This document shows positions 51,467-60,190 of a DNA stretch of 64,000 bases, in pieces. The DNA is from G11 sp947167445 (lineage in GTDB: Bacteria > Bacillota > Clostridia > Lachnospirales > Lachnospiraceae): NCBI GenBank assembly GCA_947167445.1, contig CAMVID010000001.1:124001-188000 (forward strand), in the 5' to 3' direction. The position numbers and the translations under genes are program-made. The notes under the pieces are model-generated. The model did not search any database. It worked only from the letters and a program-made list of their open reading frames with translations, and was not told where the DNA came from. The stretch's first letter is position 1; each line of letters opens with the position of its first letter.

Positions 51467-52125
51467 TTCTGTCCTTTCGCTTCGACACAAGCTTTAATCT
51501 TATTAATTAATTCTTTGATTCTTACAGATTCCATCTGCATTGAAACCTGGTTAACTATCATCCTTGCAGAAAGGGGAGTTATTGTTTCAAGCACAACAAG
51601 GCCGTTCTCTTTAAGGGTGGAACCGGTTTCTACTATATCAACTATAACATCGGAAAGACCTACAATAGGACCAAGCTCAACCGAGCCGTTAAGCTTAATA
51701 ATATCAACGGTCTGATTCTTCTGATTATAGAAGTAATTCTTGGCAATTTCAGGGTATTTGCTTGCAACTCTTATCATCTCGTGATGCTTTAACAGTTCAC
51801 CTGCGGATTCAGGGCCGCATACGCACATTCTGCAGGCACCAAAACCAAGATCAAGAACCTCATATACTCTTCTGTTTTCTTCCAAAATAATATCAGCCCC
51901 AACCACGCCAATATCTGCGGCGCCATATTCCACATATGTGGGAACATCGGGTCCTTTGGATAAGAAGAATTTTAGTTTTAATTCCTCATTGACGAAGATA
52001 AGCTTCCTGGAATTCTTATCCTTCATCTCTTCACATGTAATACCTACTTCTTCAAGTAAAGCCAAAGTTTTCTCGGCAAGTCTGCCCTTAGCAAGAGCAA
52101 ATGTCAGGAAACGCTCATTACTCAT
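51463..52125 (-). CDS. hisG: ATP phosphoribosyltransferase, short form
   Basis: Catalyses the first committed step, ATP + PRPP to phosphoribosyl-ATP. FALAKGRLAEK at the N-terminus, DIGVVGADIILE and the PRPP-binding VDIVETGSTLKENGL are visible. At 220 aa it is the HisG-S type, which lacks the C-terminal regulatory domain and needs HisZ; HisZ is encoded directly upstream with no gap. Confidence 0.96.
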   Translation of the reverse strand: MSNERFLTFALAKGRLAEKTLALLEEVGITCEEMKDKNSRKLIFVNEELKLKFFLSKGPDVPTYVEYGAADIGVVGADIILEENRRVYEVLDLGFGACRMCVCGPESAGELLKHHEMIRVASKYPEIAKNYFYNQKNQTVDIIKLNGSVELGPIVGLSDVIVDIVETGSTLKENGLVVLETITPLSARMIVNQVSMQMESVRIKELINKIKACVEAKGQK

Positions 52126-53238
52126 CTATTTGCCCTCCTTAAGAACAACTGCTCTGTTATTGTTTCTAAGCTCTATCGCCTGCTTTAATACCTGGTCGTA
52201 ATTATCTTTTGTATAGGTGAGCTCCACAGGTTCCTCTTCAAGAGGAATGTCGATATTTTGGCTTTTAACAGCCTCCATTAAGTCATCGATAATAACAACA
52301 AAACCGATGGCAGGTGCATCCTTTCCGAATCTGGAAAGAAGGGAATCGTAACGTCCTCCCTTTATGATTGCATCGCCAACGCCATAAGTGTATGCCTTAA
52401 ATATCACGCCTGTGTAATAATTGTATTTGGAAAGCATTCCAAGATCAAAGGATACATATTTCTCAACGTTATACTTCTTAAGTACGTCGTACAGAGAATA
52501 AAGCCTGTCAATGGCAGCCTTTGATCTTTCATTGTTGGCAAAAGCCTTTGCTTCCTCCAATATCTCTATTCCGCCAAATAAATCAGCCATTTTCTTAAGG
52601 CTTAATCCGGCTTTTTCATCTTTAACTTCTTTGTCAATCAATGCTTCGGCAGCGAAAATGTTCTTGACACTTATAAGGTCTCTTAAACCCCATTCCTCCT
52701 CTTCCGAAAGTCCTGCTTTCTGACAAAGGCCCTTAAAATATTCAACTTCACCGATGCTTATCTGGAAATCCTTAAGTCCTGTCTTAAGAAGACAGTTAAT
52801 AACCATTGCAATCATCTCCGCATCGGCATTAACTGAGCCGTCACCGATAAGCTCAGCTCCCATCTGGGTAACCTCTTTAAGTTTACCCTGAAGATTACTG
52901 GTGTTGGTAAAGGTGTTTCCGCTGTAAGTAAACCTGATGGGAACATCCTCATCCATATAATACTTTGCGGCACATCTTGCCATGGAAGGGGTGAAGTCCG
53001 GTCTCAAAACCAGAGTGTTGCCTTCTTTGTCAAAGAATTTGTAAAGTTCCTTGGAGGGAGTTGTACCTATCTCCTTGGAAAAAACATCAAAAAACTCAAA
53101 GGTAGGGGTTGAAATACTTTTATATCCATAAAGAGAAATCACATTCTTAATGCGGGATTCCACCTCGCTCTTTCTCTTCATTTCATCACCGTATATATCT
53201 CTTACACCCTCGGGAGTATGTAACAATATTGTACTCAT
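52126..53238 (-). CDS. hisZ: ATP phosphoribosyltransferase regulatory subunit (HisRS-like)
   Basis: Catalytically inactive histidyl-tRNA-synthetase paralogue that activates HisG-S and carries histidine feedback. Class II aaRS-like blocks LRPDFTPSMARCAA and VSFDLGMLSKYNYYTGVIF are visible; the anticodon-binding domain is missing and the C-terminus is a short tail. 370 aa. First gene of the his operon; AAGGAG precedes the ATG. The promoter lies just upstream, overlapping the recU end. Confidence 0.93.
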   Translation of the reverse strand: MSTILLHTPEGVRDIYGDEMKRKSEVESRIKNVISLYGYKSISTPTFEFFDVFSKEIGTTPSKELYKFFDKEGNTLVLRPDFTPSMARCAAKYYMDEDVPIRFTYSGNTFTNTSNLQGKLKEVTQMGAELIGDGSVNADAEMIAMVINCLLKTGLKDFQISIGEVEYFKGLCQKAGLSEEEEWGLRDLISVKNIFAAEALIDKEVKDEKAGLSLKKMADLFGGIEILEEAKAFANNERSKAAIDRLYSLYDVLKKYNVEKYVSFDLGMLSKYNYYTGVIFKAYTYGVGDAIIKGGRYDSLLSRFGKDAPAIGFVVIIDDLMEAVKSQNIDIPLEEEPVELTYTKDNYDQVLKQAIELRNNNRAVVLKEGK

Positions 53239-53257
53239 GATTCTCCTTTTACTTTAG

Positions 53258-53273
53258 TGTGCTAATGTGCTAA
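53258..53273. repeat. Tandem octamer downstream of the his promoter, candidate operator
   Basis: TGTGCTAA occurs twice without a gap (53258-53265, 53266-53273; TTAGCACA on the his strand). Together with the preceding TTAG (53254) it forms an imperfect palindrome TTAGTGTGCTAA. On the his transcript it sits at roughly +20 to +35. Confidence 0.6.
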
Positions 53274-53298
53274 TTTGGTAGCAAGCGAAACTAAATGA

Positions 53299-53327
53299 AG
53301 TATACAGGAAATAAAATCAATTGTCAA
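53299..53327 (-). promoter_or_regulatory. Predicted his operon promoter
   Basis: On the minus strand TTGACA (53327-53322), 17-base spacer, TATACT (53304-53299): near-consensus sigma-A. The -35 lies inside the last codons of recU. The predicted leader is only about 55 bases, too short for a T-box. Confidence 0.75.
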
Positions 53328-53856
53328 CACGGGATTCCAGGTCAATTTTTAAGCTGTCCAGGAAGGGAACAAGCACTCCGGATTTAGAATCTATAATCCA
53401 TTTTTCGTCCAGTTCCTCGAAGCGAAAGCTCTTTCTTCCGCCCTCTTCTTTTCTAAGCCAGAATTTCTTCAAATCAGAAAAAGGTAAATAATATAGCAAA
53501 TCCTTATGGGAATAATAAATGATCAGAAAAGCAATTCCTTTTTGCTCCTCAAATCTCTCCATGAAATCAAACTGGTGAGGATGTATGTTTTGAAGCGCAA
53601 AGGTGTCCACAGCGCATTCTTTCGCATCAAAACATACCGGCACTCCCTGAACAACACCAATGTAGTCAACGGTACTCTTCTGATCAAAATATGCAAGAGT
53701 AATATGTCTTGTGGATGGTTCGATATTAATTGGAGTAATGGGTGTCGGAACCTTTTGAATCAAAGCAAGGCCCTTTTCCTTATACTTGTCTATGGTTCTG
53801 TTAATCATTTCCTCAAGGGTAGAACCTCTCAGTCCCCTGGAATTCCAAGTAGCCAT
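53317..53856 (-). CDS. recU: Holliday junction resolvase RecU
   Basis: Structure-specific endonuclease that cuts Holliday junctions in Firmicutes (the RuvC substitute). NSRGLRGSTLEEMIN near the start, DYIGV and CFDAKE provide the acidic/Lys catalytic pattern (D-x-E-x-K-like), and HPHQFDFMERF is a family block. 179 aa. It starts by TAATG overlap with the RluA-type gene. In Bacillus, recU neighbours a class A PBP gene; here it does not. Confidence 0.93.
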   Translation of the reverse strand: MATWNSRGLRGSTLEEMINRTIDKYKEKGLALIQKVPTPITPINIEPSTRHITLAYFDQKSTVDYIGVVQGVPVCFDAKECAVDTFALQNIHPHQFDFMERFEEQKGIAFLIIYYSHKDLLYYLPFSDLKKFWLRKEEGGRKSFRFEELDEKWIIDSKSGVLVPFLDSLKIDLESRVDN

Positions 53857-54842
53857 TAAAGTTTCTCCTTCTTAAGCAATTCTTCGAATATAACAGGTAA
53901 ATCTGCATTAATTTCAAGGTTTATCAAATCGTCAAGGCCCTTTGTGTCTTCATGAAACTTAACCTTATAGCAAACCAGGAACTGGCTTTCAAGGCCATAT
54001 TCTTTCTTGAATGCATCGTTTAATGCCCTGTCTCCATATTTGTAATCGCCGATTAAGGGATGGCCCAATGCAGCCAGGGAGGCCCTTATCTGATGGGTTT
54101 TGCCGGTAAAAAGTTCAGCTTCTACCAATGTGATTTTGCCGTTATCAGATAGGGGTTTAATATCGGTTCTTATTTCCTCATCATTCCCCAGTTTAACCTT
54201 GACTTTATTGGTGGTATTGTCTTTAAAGAGATTGCCGGATAAGGTAGTTTCCTTAATTCCTATGCCTTTAACAAGGGCAAGATAAAACTTGTCGAGCTTC
54301 CTTTCCTTAATAAGTCCGGATAAAGCTCTGGATCCCTTTAATGATTTGGAACATAAAACAATTCCTGCGGTGTTTCTGTCAAGACGATTGCAAACAGAAG
54401 GCTTAAAATCCTTAAGTGATTCAGCAGAAATCTTGCCTTCATCAAAAAGATAGCCAATAAGCCATTCGTTTAATGATGAATCGGTTTCTGTGGCTTTTTG
54501 AGAAAGAACTCCAACAGGTTTGTTTAAAAATATAACGTCATCGTCTTCGTAAATGACCTTAATTCCTTTTAATTCGGAATAAGCATTTAAATAAGATGAA
54601 ACATCCTTTTCGCCTTCTGCTGTTCCCCTGAATTTATCATAGGTTTCGTCAGAAAAGAAAATCTCTATGTAATCTCCTGACTTAAGAAGCTCATTACCGG
54701 TAGCTTTTTTCCCGTTCAGAGTAATATTCTTTTTTCTTAGCATCTTATAAATAAAGGAGGGCGCAGCTTTAGGCAAATGCTTAATAAGCATTTTGTCAAG
54801 CCTTCCTCCTTCATTAGAATTGTTTATGTTAAGTCTTCGCAT
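53856..54842 (-). CDS. RluA-family pseudouridine synthase
   Basis: A 328-aa RNA pseudouridine synthase with an N-terminal S4 domain (GRLDKMLIKHLPKA) and the synthase domain: catalytic Asp in CNRLDRNTAGIV and FTGKTHQIRASL. It is distinct from the RluD homologue at 23521. The RluC or YhcT-type target is not decidable here. No ribosome-binding site is evident before the ATG, which is 3 bases after the preceding stop. Confidence 0.9.
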   Translation of the reverse strand: MRRLNINNSNEGGRLDKMLIKHLPKAAPSFIYKMLRKKNITLNGKKATGNELLKSGDYIEIFFSDETYDKFRGTAEGEKDVSSYLNAYSELKGIKVIYEDDDVIFLNKPVGVLSQKATETDSSLNEWLIGYLFDEGKISAESLKDFKPSVCNRLDRNTAGIVLCSKSLKGSRALSGLIKERKLDKFYLALVKGIGIKETTLSGNLFKDNTTNKVKVKLGNDEEIRTDIKPLSDNGKITLVEAELFTGKTHQIRASLAALGHPLIGDYKYGDRALNDAFKKEYGLESQFLVCYKVKFHEDTKGLDDLINLEINADLPVIFEELLKKEKL

Positions 54843-54845
54843 AAT

Positions 54846-55433
54846 TTACAAACAAATAGCCTTTACAGTGTTTAAAACGTCCTCAGGTCTGTTATCATTA
54901 TCGGATTCCAGTTGATTAAGACTGATCAGTCTTTCTATGTACTTATCTTCCCTGTCAAACAGTTTAACTGTGATTCCTTTATGGCCGCCGATTTTGAGTT
55001 TTTCATCTATATGTGTTGTGAGCTTTGCAATATCAGTTCCCTCTTTTACCAGGCCGCAAAGATTGTTCTGTCTGAATACCATATGGTAAACAACATAGGT
55101 CTTCTCATATGTGGTAAAAACATTGTCATACATCTCATACAAGCTTCCAACCGATCCCTGAATCTTTGAAACAAGTCCTGAAGGAGCAGATTTAAACCTT
55201 AGAAACATAATCATATTAACTGCGCTTTTACAGGCTGGAAGGCATCCAAGAACCGCCACAATGGATAAAAGGTTCTTCCTGGAACCTGTAGCAATATATC
55301 CTGCGATAAACAAAGAAGCAGATACTGCAAACAATAATATGGTTTTAAGTATTTCAGCCTTCTTTTGGGTATCTATATAGTTTTGCTGTCCCTTAAAGCT
55401 ATCGGCAGAAAACATTCTTTTAAACAAATTCAT
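54846..55433 (-). CDS. Conserved hypothetical membrane protein
   Basis: A 195-aa protein I do not recognise beyond similar hypothetical proteins of Lachnospiraceae. It has a basic amphipathic start (NLFKRMFSADSFKG), two adjacent hydrophobic segments (about residues 28-47 and 54-75, the second ending with a basic residue) and a soluble C-terminal domain of about 110 residues with HIDEKLKIGGHKGITVKLFD. It lies between two pseudouridine synthase genes, one base from rsuA and 3 from the RluA gene, so co-transcription is very likely. Function unknown. Confidence 0.75.
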   Translation of the reverse strand: MNLFKRMFSADSFKGQQNYIDTQKKAEILKTILLFAVSASLFIAGYIATGSRKNLLSIVAVLGCLPACKSAVNMIMFLRFKSAPSGLVSKIQGSVGSLYEMYDNVFTTYEKTYVVYHMVFRQNNLCGLVKEGTDIAKLTTHIDEKLKIGGHKGITVKLFDREDKYIERLISLNQLESDNDNRPEDVLNTVKAICL

Positions 55434-55434
55434 T

Positions 55435-56142
55435 TTATGACCTCTTTAATATATCTATTTCACTTGGGTTAAGCTTTCTGTATTCACCGGGATTAATGCC
55501 AAGATCTTCAAGAACAAGGTTTCCGAATGACAGCCTTTTCAAATAAACAACTTTGTTTTCAACAGCCTCCAACATTCTTTTTACCTGATGGAATCTTCCT
55601 TCGGTAATGGAGAGATTTATGATTTTATCATCTATACGTGTTACTTCAGATTTCTTTGTAGGCGTGTCATCACCTATATCAACACCGTTTCTTAAAAAAT
55701 CAATTTCCAAATCGCTGATACTGTTTTGGCATTCCACATAGTAAGACTTTTTGACATGTTTTTTAGGTGACAAAAGTCTGTGAGCCAATTCTCCGTCATC
55801 CGTAATAAGCAAAAGTCCCTCTGTGTCCTTATCAAGCCTGCCAACCGGGAAAAGATTCTTTGTAACCTCCCCCTTAAGCAAGGACATAACGTTAACTCCA
55901 TCAGAATCTGATGTGGATGTTACAAAGCCGGCGGGTTTATTCAGAACAAAATATACATTTTCCTCATATATTAGCTTATTTCCGTCAAGAATGACCTCAT
56001 CGGCCTCAGTATTCAGTTTAAGTGAAGGGTCTTTGACAGTTTGGCCATTAACCAAAACCTTCCCCTTCTTCAAGGCATCCTTTGCTTCACTTCTGGTAAG
56101 GGAGGATTTCTCACTTAACCATTTATCAAGTCTTACAAGCAT
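55435..56142 (-). CDS. RsuA/RluB-family rRNA pseudouridine synthase
   Basis: A 235-aa pseudouridine synthase. N-terminal S4 domain (VRLDKWLSEKSSLTRSEA), then the catalytic motif GRLDKDTEGLLL with its Asp, and GRFHQVKRML. These motifs place it in the RsuA/RluB/RluE group; the exact rRNA site (16S U516 for RsuA) is inferred from family only. It is the first gene after a terminator, and heads a run rsuA - unknown - RluA - recU. The promoter is not obvious (a TATAAA-like box lies about 20 bases upstream). Confidence 0.9.
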   Translation of the reverse strand: MLVRLDKWLSEKSSLTRSEAKDALKKGKVLVNGQTVKDPSLKLNTEADEVILDGNKLIYEENVYFVLNKPAGFVTSTSDSDGVNVMSLLKGEVTKNLFPVGRLDKDTEGLLLITDDGELAHRLLSPKKHVKKSYYVECQNSISDLEIDFLRNGVDIGDDTPTKKSEVTRIDDKIINLSITEGRFHQVKRMLEAVENKVVYLKRLSFGNLVLEDLGINPGEYRKLNPSEIDILKRS

Positions 56143-56169
56143 ATATCAATCCCACTTTATAATCTGGCG

Positions 56170-56202
56170 AAAAATAAGCAGACCCCGAAAGGAATCTGCT
56201 TA
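56170..56202 (-). terminator. Rho-independent terminator after the coiled-coil gene
   Basis: Stem arms TAAGCAGA (56175-56182) and TCTGCTTA (56195-56202) with an inner GG/CC pair and a small loop; on the minus strand TTATTTTT follows. It separates the topoisomerase-coaD operon from the rsuA group. Confidence 0.8.
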
Positions 56203-56211
56203 GTAATTTCA

Positions 56212-56856
56212 TTAAATAAGACTTATGCCATCCTTCTTTTTCTCAGGAATATCAATAGGACCTGTGATGGTCAAATCAGGATCCGGTTCAATTGTAGGTT
56301 CCGGTTCAGGCTGAGGATGTAATTCGTTTCTGTTGGAAATCACAACCTCTCTGTATTCGTTCAGAGAATTAACCAGGCTCTCATAGTTTGTGGCAGCTGC
56401 CTGAGCTGATCCGGTTAATACCTCTTCAATATGTGCAAGCATATCATCCATATACTGCATGGCAGCGACTCTAAGACTGTTAGCTTCGTTGGTTGCATTG
56501 TCGAGAATCTGCTGAGCCTGTGCAGATGCCATGGAAACCACACGGTTAGCCTGATCATAGGCCTGTTTCATGATTTCATGCTCATTAATAAGTTCATTAG
56601 TGTGGACAGTTGCTTCATTAATGAGAGTTTCAGCCTTTGAACGGGCATCTTCCAAAATGGCATCTCTGTTGCTGATGATTTTCTGATATCTTCTGATTTC
56701 CTCGGGTGTTTTCTTTCTGAGTTCACTGATTAAATCATCGATATTTTCCTTATCAACAACAATCTTGGTGCTTGAAAAAGCCTGGTATTTGCAGCTTGCT
56801 ATATAATCTTCTATTTCCTTAATTGCATTCTCTATGCTACTGTTAGGTACGGGCAT
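56212..56856 (-). CDS. Coiled-coil protein of unknown function (often labelled ATPase or V-type H+-ATPase subunit H-like)
   Basis: A 214-aa, strongly helical acidic protein. Residues about 60-165 have long coiled-coil character with Ala/Glu/Asn-rich heptads (DAILEDARSKAETLINEA, ANRVVSMASAQAQQIL), recalling the DivIVA-like or subunit-H-like group. The C-terminal tail is Pro/Glu/Asp-rich (HPQPEPEPTIEPDPDL). No catalytic motif. Annotations as an ATPase are not supported by any P-loop. It is the last gene of the parE-parC-rsmD-coaD transcript. A scaffold or cell-pole/division role is conceivable, not shown. Confidence 0.78.
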   Translation of the reverse strand: MPVPNSSIENAIKEIEDYIASCKYQAFSSTKIVVDKENIDDLISELRKKTPEEIRRYQKIISNRDAILEDARSKAETLINEATVHTNELINEHEIMKQAYDQANRVVSMASAQAQQILDNATNEANSLRVAAMQYMDDMLAHIEEVLTGSAQAAATNYESLVNSLNEYREVVISNRNELHPQPEPEPTIEPDPDLTITGPIDIPEKKKDGISLI

Positions 56857-56890
56857 TTATCTATCCTCGCTTATTATTTAATGATAAAAA

Positions 56891-57370
56891 TCATTTGTAT
56901 TTATCATAAATCAAAGGAACAACAAAATCCGGAACACATTGAGCAATATCACCGCCAAAGCTGGCAATTTCCTTAACCGTGCTGGAGCTTAAGTAAGCGT
57001 ATTCCAAACTGGTTGTTAAGAACATGGTGTCCAAAAATCCATCTGACAGCTTTGAGTTGGTCTGTGCAAATTGTAATTCATATTCAAAATCGGTGATTGC
57101 TCGCAATCCTCTTATTGCCACATGAATATTTTTCTTCTTAGCATAATCGATGGTCAATCCCGCAAAAGATTCGATGACAATATTGTCCAAATCCTTAGTT
57201 GCTTCCTTTAGTATATTAACACGTTCCTCTACAGAAAACAATGCGCTCTTGCCCTTGTTATGCATTACAACAACGTGCAATTCATCGAAAATTCCCGCAG
57301 CTCTTTTAATTATGTCCAGGTGCCCCAGTGTCATGGGATCAAAGCTTCCGGGATAAAAAGCTGATTTCAT
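56891..57370 (-). CDS. coaD: Phosphopantetheine adenylyltransferase
   Basis: Penultimate step of coenzyme A synthesis. Nucleotidyltransferase motif GSFDPMTLGHLDII (TxGH) at the N-terminus, later AIRGLRAITDFEYE and the SSSTVKEIA loop. 159 aa, exactly family length. It follows rsmD by 15 bases, the usual rsmD-coaD pair. Confidence 0.96.
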   Translation of the reverse strand: MKSAFYPGSFDPMTLGHLDIIKRAAGIFDELHVVVMHNKGKSALFSVEERVNILKEATKDLDNIVIESFAGLTIDYAKKKNIHVAIRGLRAITDFEYELQFAQTNSKLSDGFLDTMFLTTSLEYAYLSSSTVKEIASFGGDIAQCVPDFVVPLIYDKYK

Positions 57371-57385
57371 AATAGCTACCTCTTT

Positions 57386-57934
57386 TCACATTTTCCTGAT
57401 AAATAAATGTCGGTTTGTTTTATAGGTTTTCTCTCTGTAAATATCAAAACCAAGTTCTTTTACATATCCAAAATCTGTATTAAGATCGGATTCAATAATA
57501 ATCATGGTATCTTTCGTTACATAAGACGCGGTAGAAAGGATTTCCAAAGCCTTCTTTTCCAGGCCTTCTCCATAAGGAGGATCCATGAAAATAATGTCAA
57601 CTTCCTTCTCGTTCAAAACTGATAAAGCACTGAGAGCATCCTGCTTAAGAATTATGCCCTGATTCTCATACTTTGTGAAATGAAGGTTGTCTGTTATGCA
57701 GCCTAAAGCTTCCTTTTCATTCTCAATAAAATATGCTCTTTTTGCTCCTCTGCTTAAGGCTTCAATTCCTATGCCGCCGCTGCCGGAAAATACATCAACA
57801 AATACTGAGCCCTGAATATCACCCTGAATAATATTAAAAAGAGTTTCTTTAATTCTGTCGGTGGTAGGCCTTGTATTTAAAGATTTGGGTGCCTTTAAAG
57901 GCATGCTGCGGGCTCTGCCTGCTATTACTCTCAT
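57386..57934 (-). CDS. rsmD: 16S rRNA (guanine(966)-N2)-methyltransferase
   Basis: SAM-dependent N2-methyltransferase acting on G966 of 16S rRNA in 30S subunits. RVIAGRARSMPLKAP at the start, SAM loop VFSGSGGIGIEAL and catalytic IFMDPPYGEG. 182 aa. The ATG overlaps the topoisomerase A stop as ATGA. Confidence 0.95.
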   Translation of the reverse strand: MRVIAGRARSMPLKAPKSLNTRPTTDRIKETLFNIIQGDIQGSVFVDVFSGSGGIGIEALSRGAKRAYFIENEKEALGCITDNLHFTKYENQGIILKQDALSALSVLNEKEVDIIFMDPPYGEGLEKKALEILSTASYVTKDTMIIIESDLNTDFGYVKELGFDIYREKTYKTNRHLFIRKM

Positions 57935-60174
57935 GCTCTTACCTTTACGCCCTTGGAATCTCTTCTGCCAAGTTTAAGCTTATTAAGTTCCAAAGTGCGC
58001 CCTTTGTAATCAATGGTTTTGTCAACTGTATTCAAGGTATAGTAAACAGCCTCAACAAGGTCTTTATCACCAAGTTTCATGCCTCTTACACCAATGGCAT
58101 TTTTCTTCTTCATAGGTATTTCATCAACGGCAAAGCGGAGGAAATATCCTTCTTTGGTCTGTAAGATTATGTTTTTCTGTTCTTTTAAGATTTCAACAGA
58201 AAGTACTTCATCCTCATCATCCATAAACTTGGTGCCGGCAATTGTTCTCTTACTCACATCAAATTCGCCACCGTCAACCACCTTCATCATTGACTTCTTG
58301 GTTACAAACAAAAGTCTGTAAAGATTCAGGTCAGATTGACTTGTTAAAAGCACCACGTCTTCTTTGGATGTAGAGAAGTTGGATACATTATCGATAGGAA
58401 CACCCTTGTCTCTTAACTTACCCATGGGTAAATCAAGTACCTTAAATGTGTGTACCTGGCCCTTGTTAGTGAAGATGCAAACCTTACCTGTGTTCTTGCA
58501 CATGAAGACGAATTTGAATTCATCTTCGATGGTTTCCTTGTTTCTCTCGTAAGTTGCCACATCCACGGTCTTGGCATATCCGAAGCGATCCATAAGGAAG
58601 TATACATCAGCCTCCTCAATTTTACGTTCTTCGTATACAGCTTCTTCAGCATTTTCAATAAGAGTAAGTCTCTTCCTGCCGTATTCCTTCTTAATGGCAT
58701 CCAGCTCATTCATAATAACCTGAGCCATGCTGCCCTTGCGGTCAAGAATATCCTCATATCTGTAAATATTGGCACAGGTCTCCTCGTGCTCTTTAATAAG
58801 GGCATCAATTTCAAGACCTATTAACTTGTATAAACGCATCTCAAGAATGGCGTTGGCCTGAGCTTCAGAGAAAAGAAGCTGGGCAGCCATAATCTTGGAC
58901 TCTTTTGATTTAAAATTGATTCCTTCGGTTTTGCCTTCTACGAGACAGGCCTTGGCCATATTTCTGTCTTTACTGCCTCGAAGAATTTCGATAATCAAAT
59001 CGATAACATTGCAGGCTTTAATCAAGCCTTCCTGTATCTCTTTCTTCTCAAGTTCTTTCTTAAGAAGATAATTATACTTTCTGGTGTTTATCTCAAACTG
59101 GAAGTCAACGGAGTCCTTGATAATCTGCTTAAGGCTCATGGTCTCGGGTCTTCCGTGAGAAATGGCAAGCATGTTTACGCCAAAGGTATCTTCAAGCCTG
59201 GTCTTCTTGTAAAGCATGTTGACGAAGTTCTCTGTATCGGCATCTTTCTTAAGCTCGATGACGATTCTGATACCTTCCTTTGAAGACTGGTTTGATATAT
59301 CAACAATATCAGTTGTCTTCTTCTGCTCTGCCAAAGCGGCAACATCAGATAAGAATTTACCGATATTGGCACCTATCATAGTGTAGGGAATCTCTGTGAT
59401 TACAACATTTGTTTTGCCGGCTTTTCCTTTTTCGATTTCAACCTTGCCGCGAAGCTTGATTTTGCCCACGCCGGTTTCATAAATCTCAAGAAGCTCATCC
59501 TGATTTATTACAATTCCACCTGTAGGGAAATCAGGTCCTTTAATGTAACGCATCAGCTCTTTGTTAGTGATGTCTTCATTGAGCATATACGCTTTGGTGG
59601 CATCAATTACTTCACCAAGATTATGAGGCGGAGTACTTGTTACCATACCAACGGCAATACCTTCGGAACCGTTCACCAGGAAATTGGGAAGCTTAACGGG
59701 AAGTACTGAGGGCTCCTTCTCGGTCTCATCAAAGTTTGGTACAAAATCAACCACGTCCTTGTCGAGATCACCAAGAAATGCTTCCTGAGTCACCTTCTGA
59801 AGTCTGGCCTCGGTATAACGCATTGCAGCGGCACCGTCGCCTTCAATATTGCCGAAGTTACCGTGTCCGTCTACGAGGGCCATACCCTTTTTGAAATCCT
59901 GGGACATAACTACCAGGGAATCGTAAATTGAGCTGTCACCGTGGGGATGATATTTACCCATTGTATCACCAACGATACGCGCGCTTTTTCTGTAGGGTTT
60001 ATCATATCTGATGCCCAGTTCATACATATCATAAAGAGTACGTCTCTGAACAGGTTTTAATCCGTCTCGCGAATCCGGTAAAGCTCGGGCAATGATTACA
60101 CTCATGGCATAATCAATATATGACTTCTCCATTACCTCGGAGTATTCGGTTTTGATTATTCTGGTTTCATCCAT
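57931..60174 (-). CDS. Type IIA DNA topoisomerase subunit A (GyrA/ParC family; ParC-like)
   Basis: Breakage-reunion subunit of a type IIA topoisomerase. Catalytic Tyr120 in AAMRYTEARL, the quinolone-determining segment GDSSIYD (80-86), and KYHPHGD. 747 aa with a beta-pinwheel C-terminus (about 480-747). In the place where gyrases have the GyrA box QRRGGKG, the sequence reads YERNKETIEDEF, so DNA wrapping and supercoiling of gyrase type are unlikely. With its position away from dnaA/recF and next to recG, a topoisomerase IV-like decatenase is the better reading. Databases may still call it gyrA. It follows subunit B by 16 bases. Confidence 0.9.
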   Translation of the reverse strand: MDETRIIKTEYSEVMEKSYIDYAMSVIIARALPDSRDGLKPVQRRTLYDMYELGIRYDKPYRKSARIVGDTMGKYHPHGDSSIYDSLVVMSQDFKKGMALVDGHGNFGNIEGDGAAAMRYTEARLQKVTQEAFLGDLDKDVVDFVPNFDETEKEPSVLPVKLPNFLVNGSEGIAVGMVTSTPPHNLGEVIDATKAYMLNEDITNKELMRYIKGPDFPTGGIVINQDELLEIYETGVGKIKLRGKVEIEKGKAGKTNVVITEIPYTMIGANIGKFLSDVAALAEQKKTTDIVDISNQSSKEGIRIVIELKKDADTENFVNMLYKKTRLEDTFGVNMLAISHGRPETMSLKQIIKDSVDFQFEINTRKYNYLLKKELEKKEIQEGLIKACNVIDLIIEILRGSKDRNMAKACLVEGKTEGINFKSKESKIMAAQLLFSEAQANAILEMRLYKLIGLEIDALIKEHEETCANIYRYEDILDRKGSMAQVIMNELDAIKKEYGRKRLTLIENAEEAVYEERKIEEADVYFLMDRFGYAKTVDVATYERNKETIEDEFKFVFMCKNTGKVCIFTNKGQVHTFKVLDLPMGKLRDKGVPIDNVSNFSTSKEDVVLLTSQSDLNLYRLLFVTKKSMMKVVDGGEFDVSKRTIAGTKFMDDEDEVLSVEILKEQKNIILQTKEGYFLRFAVDEIPMKKKNAIGVRGMKLGDKDLVEAVYYTLNTVDKTIDYKGRTLELNKLKLGRRDSKGVKVRA

Positions 60175-60190
60175 TTCTTAATTACCGTTC

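Noticed and set aside
53239..53316. T-box or his attenuator leader upstream of hisZ.
   Set aside because: The leader after the predicted start is only about 55 bases, without a specifier stem or a His-codon leader peptide.
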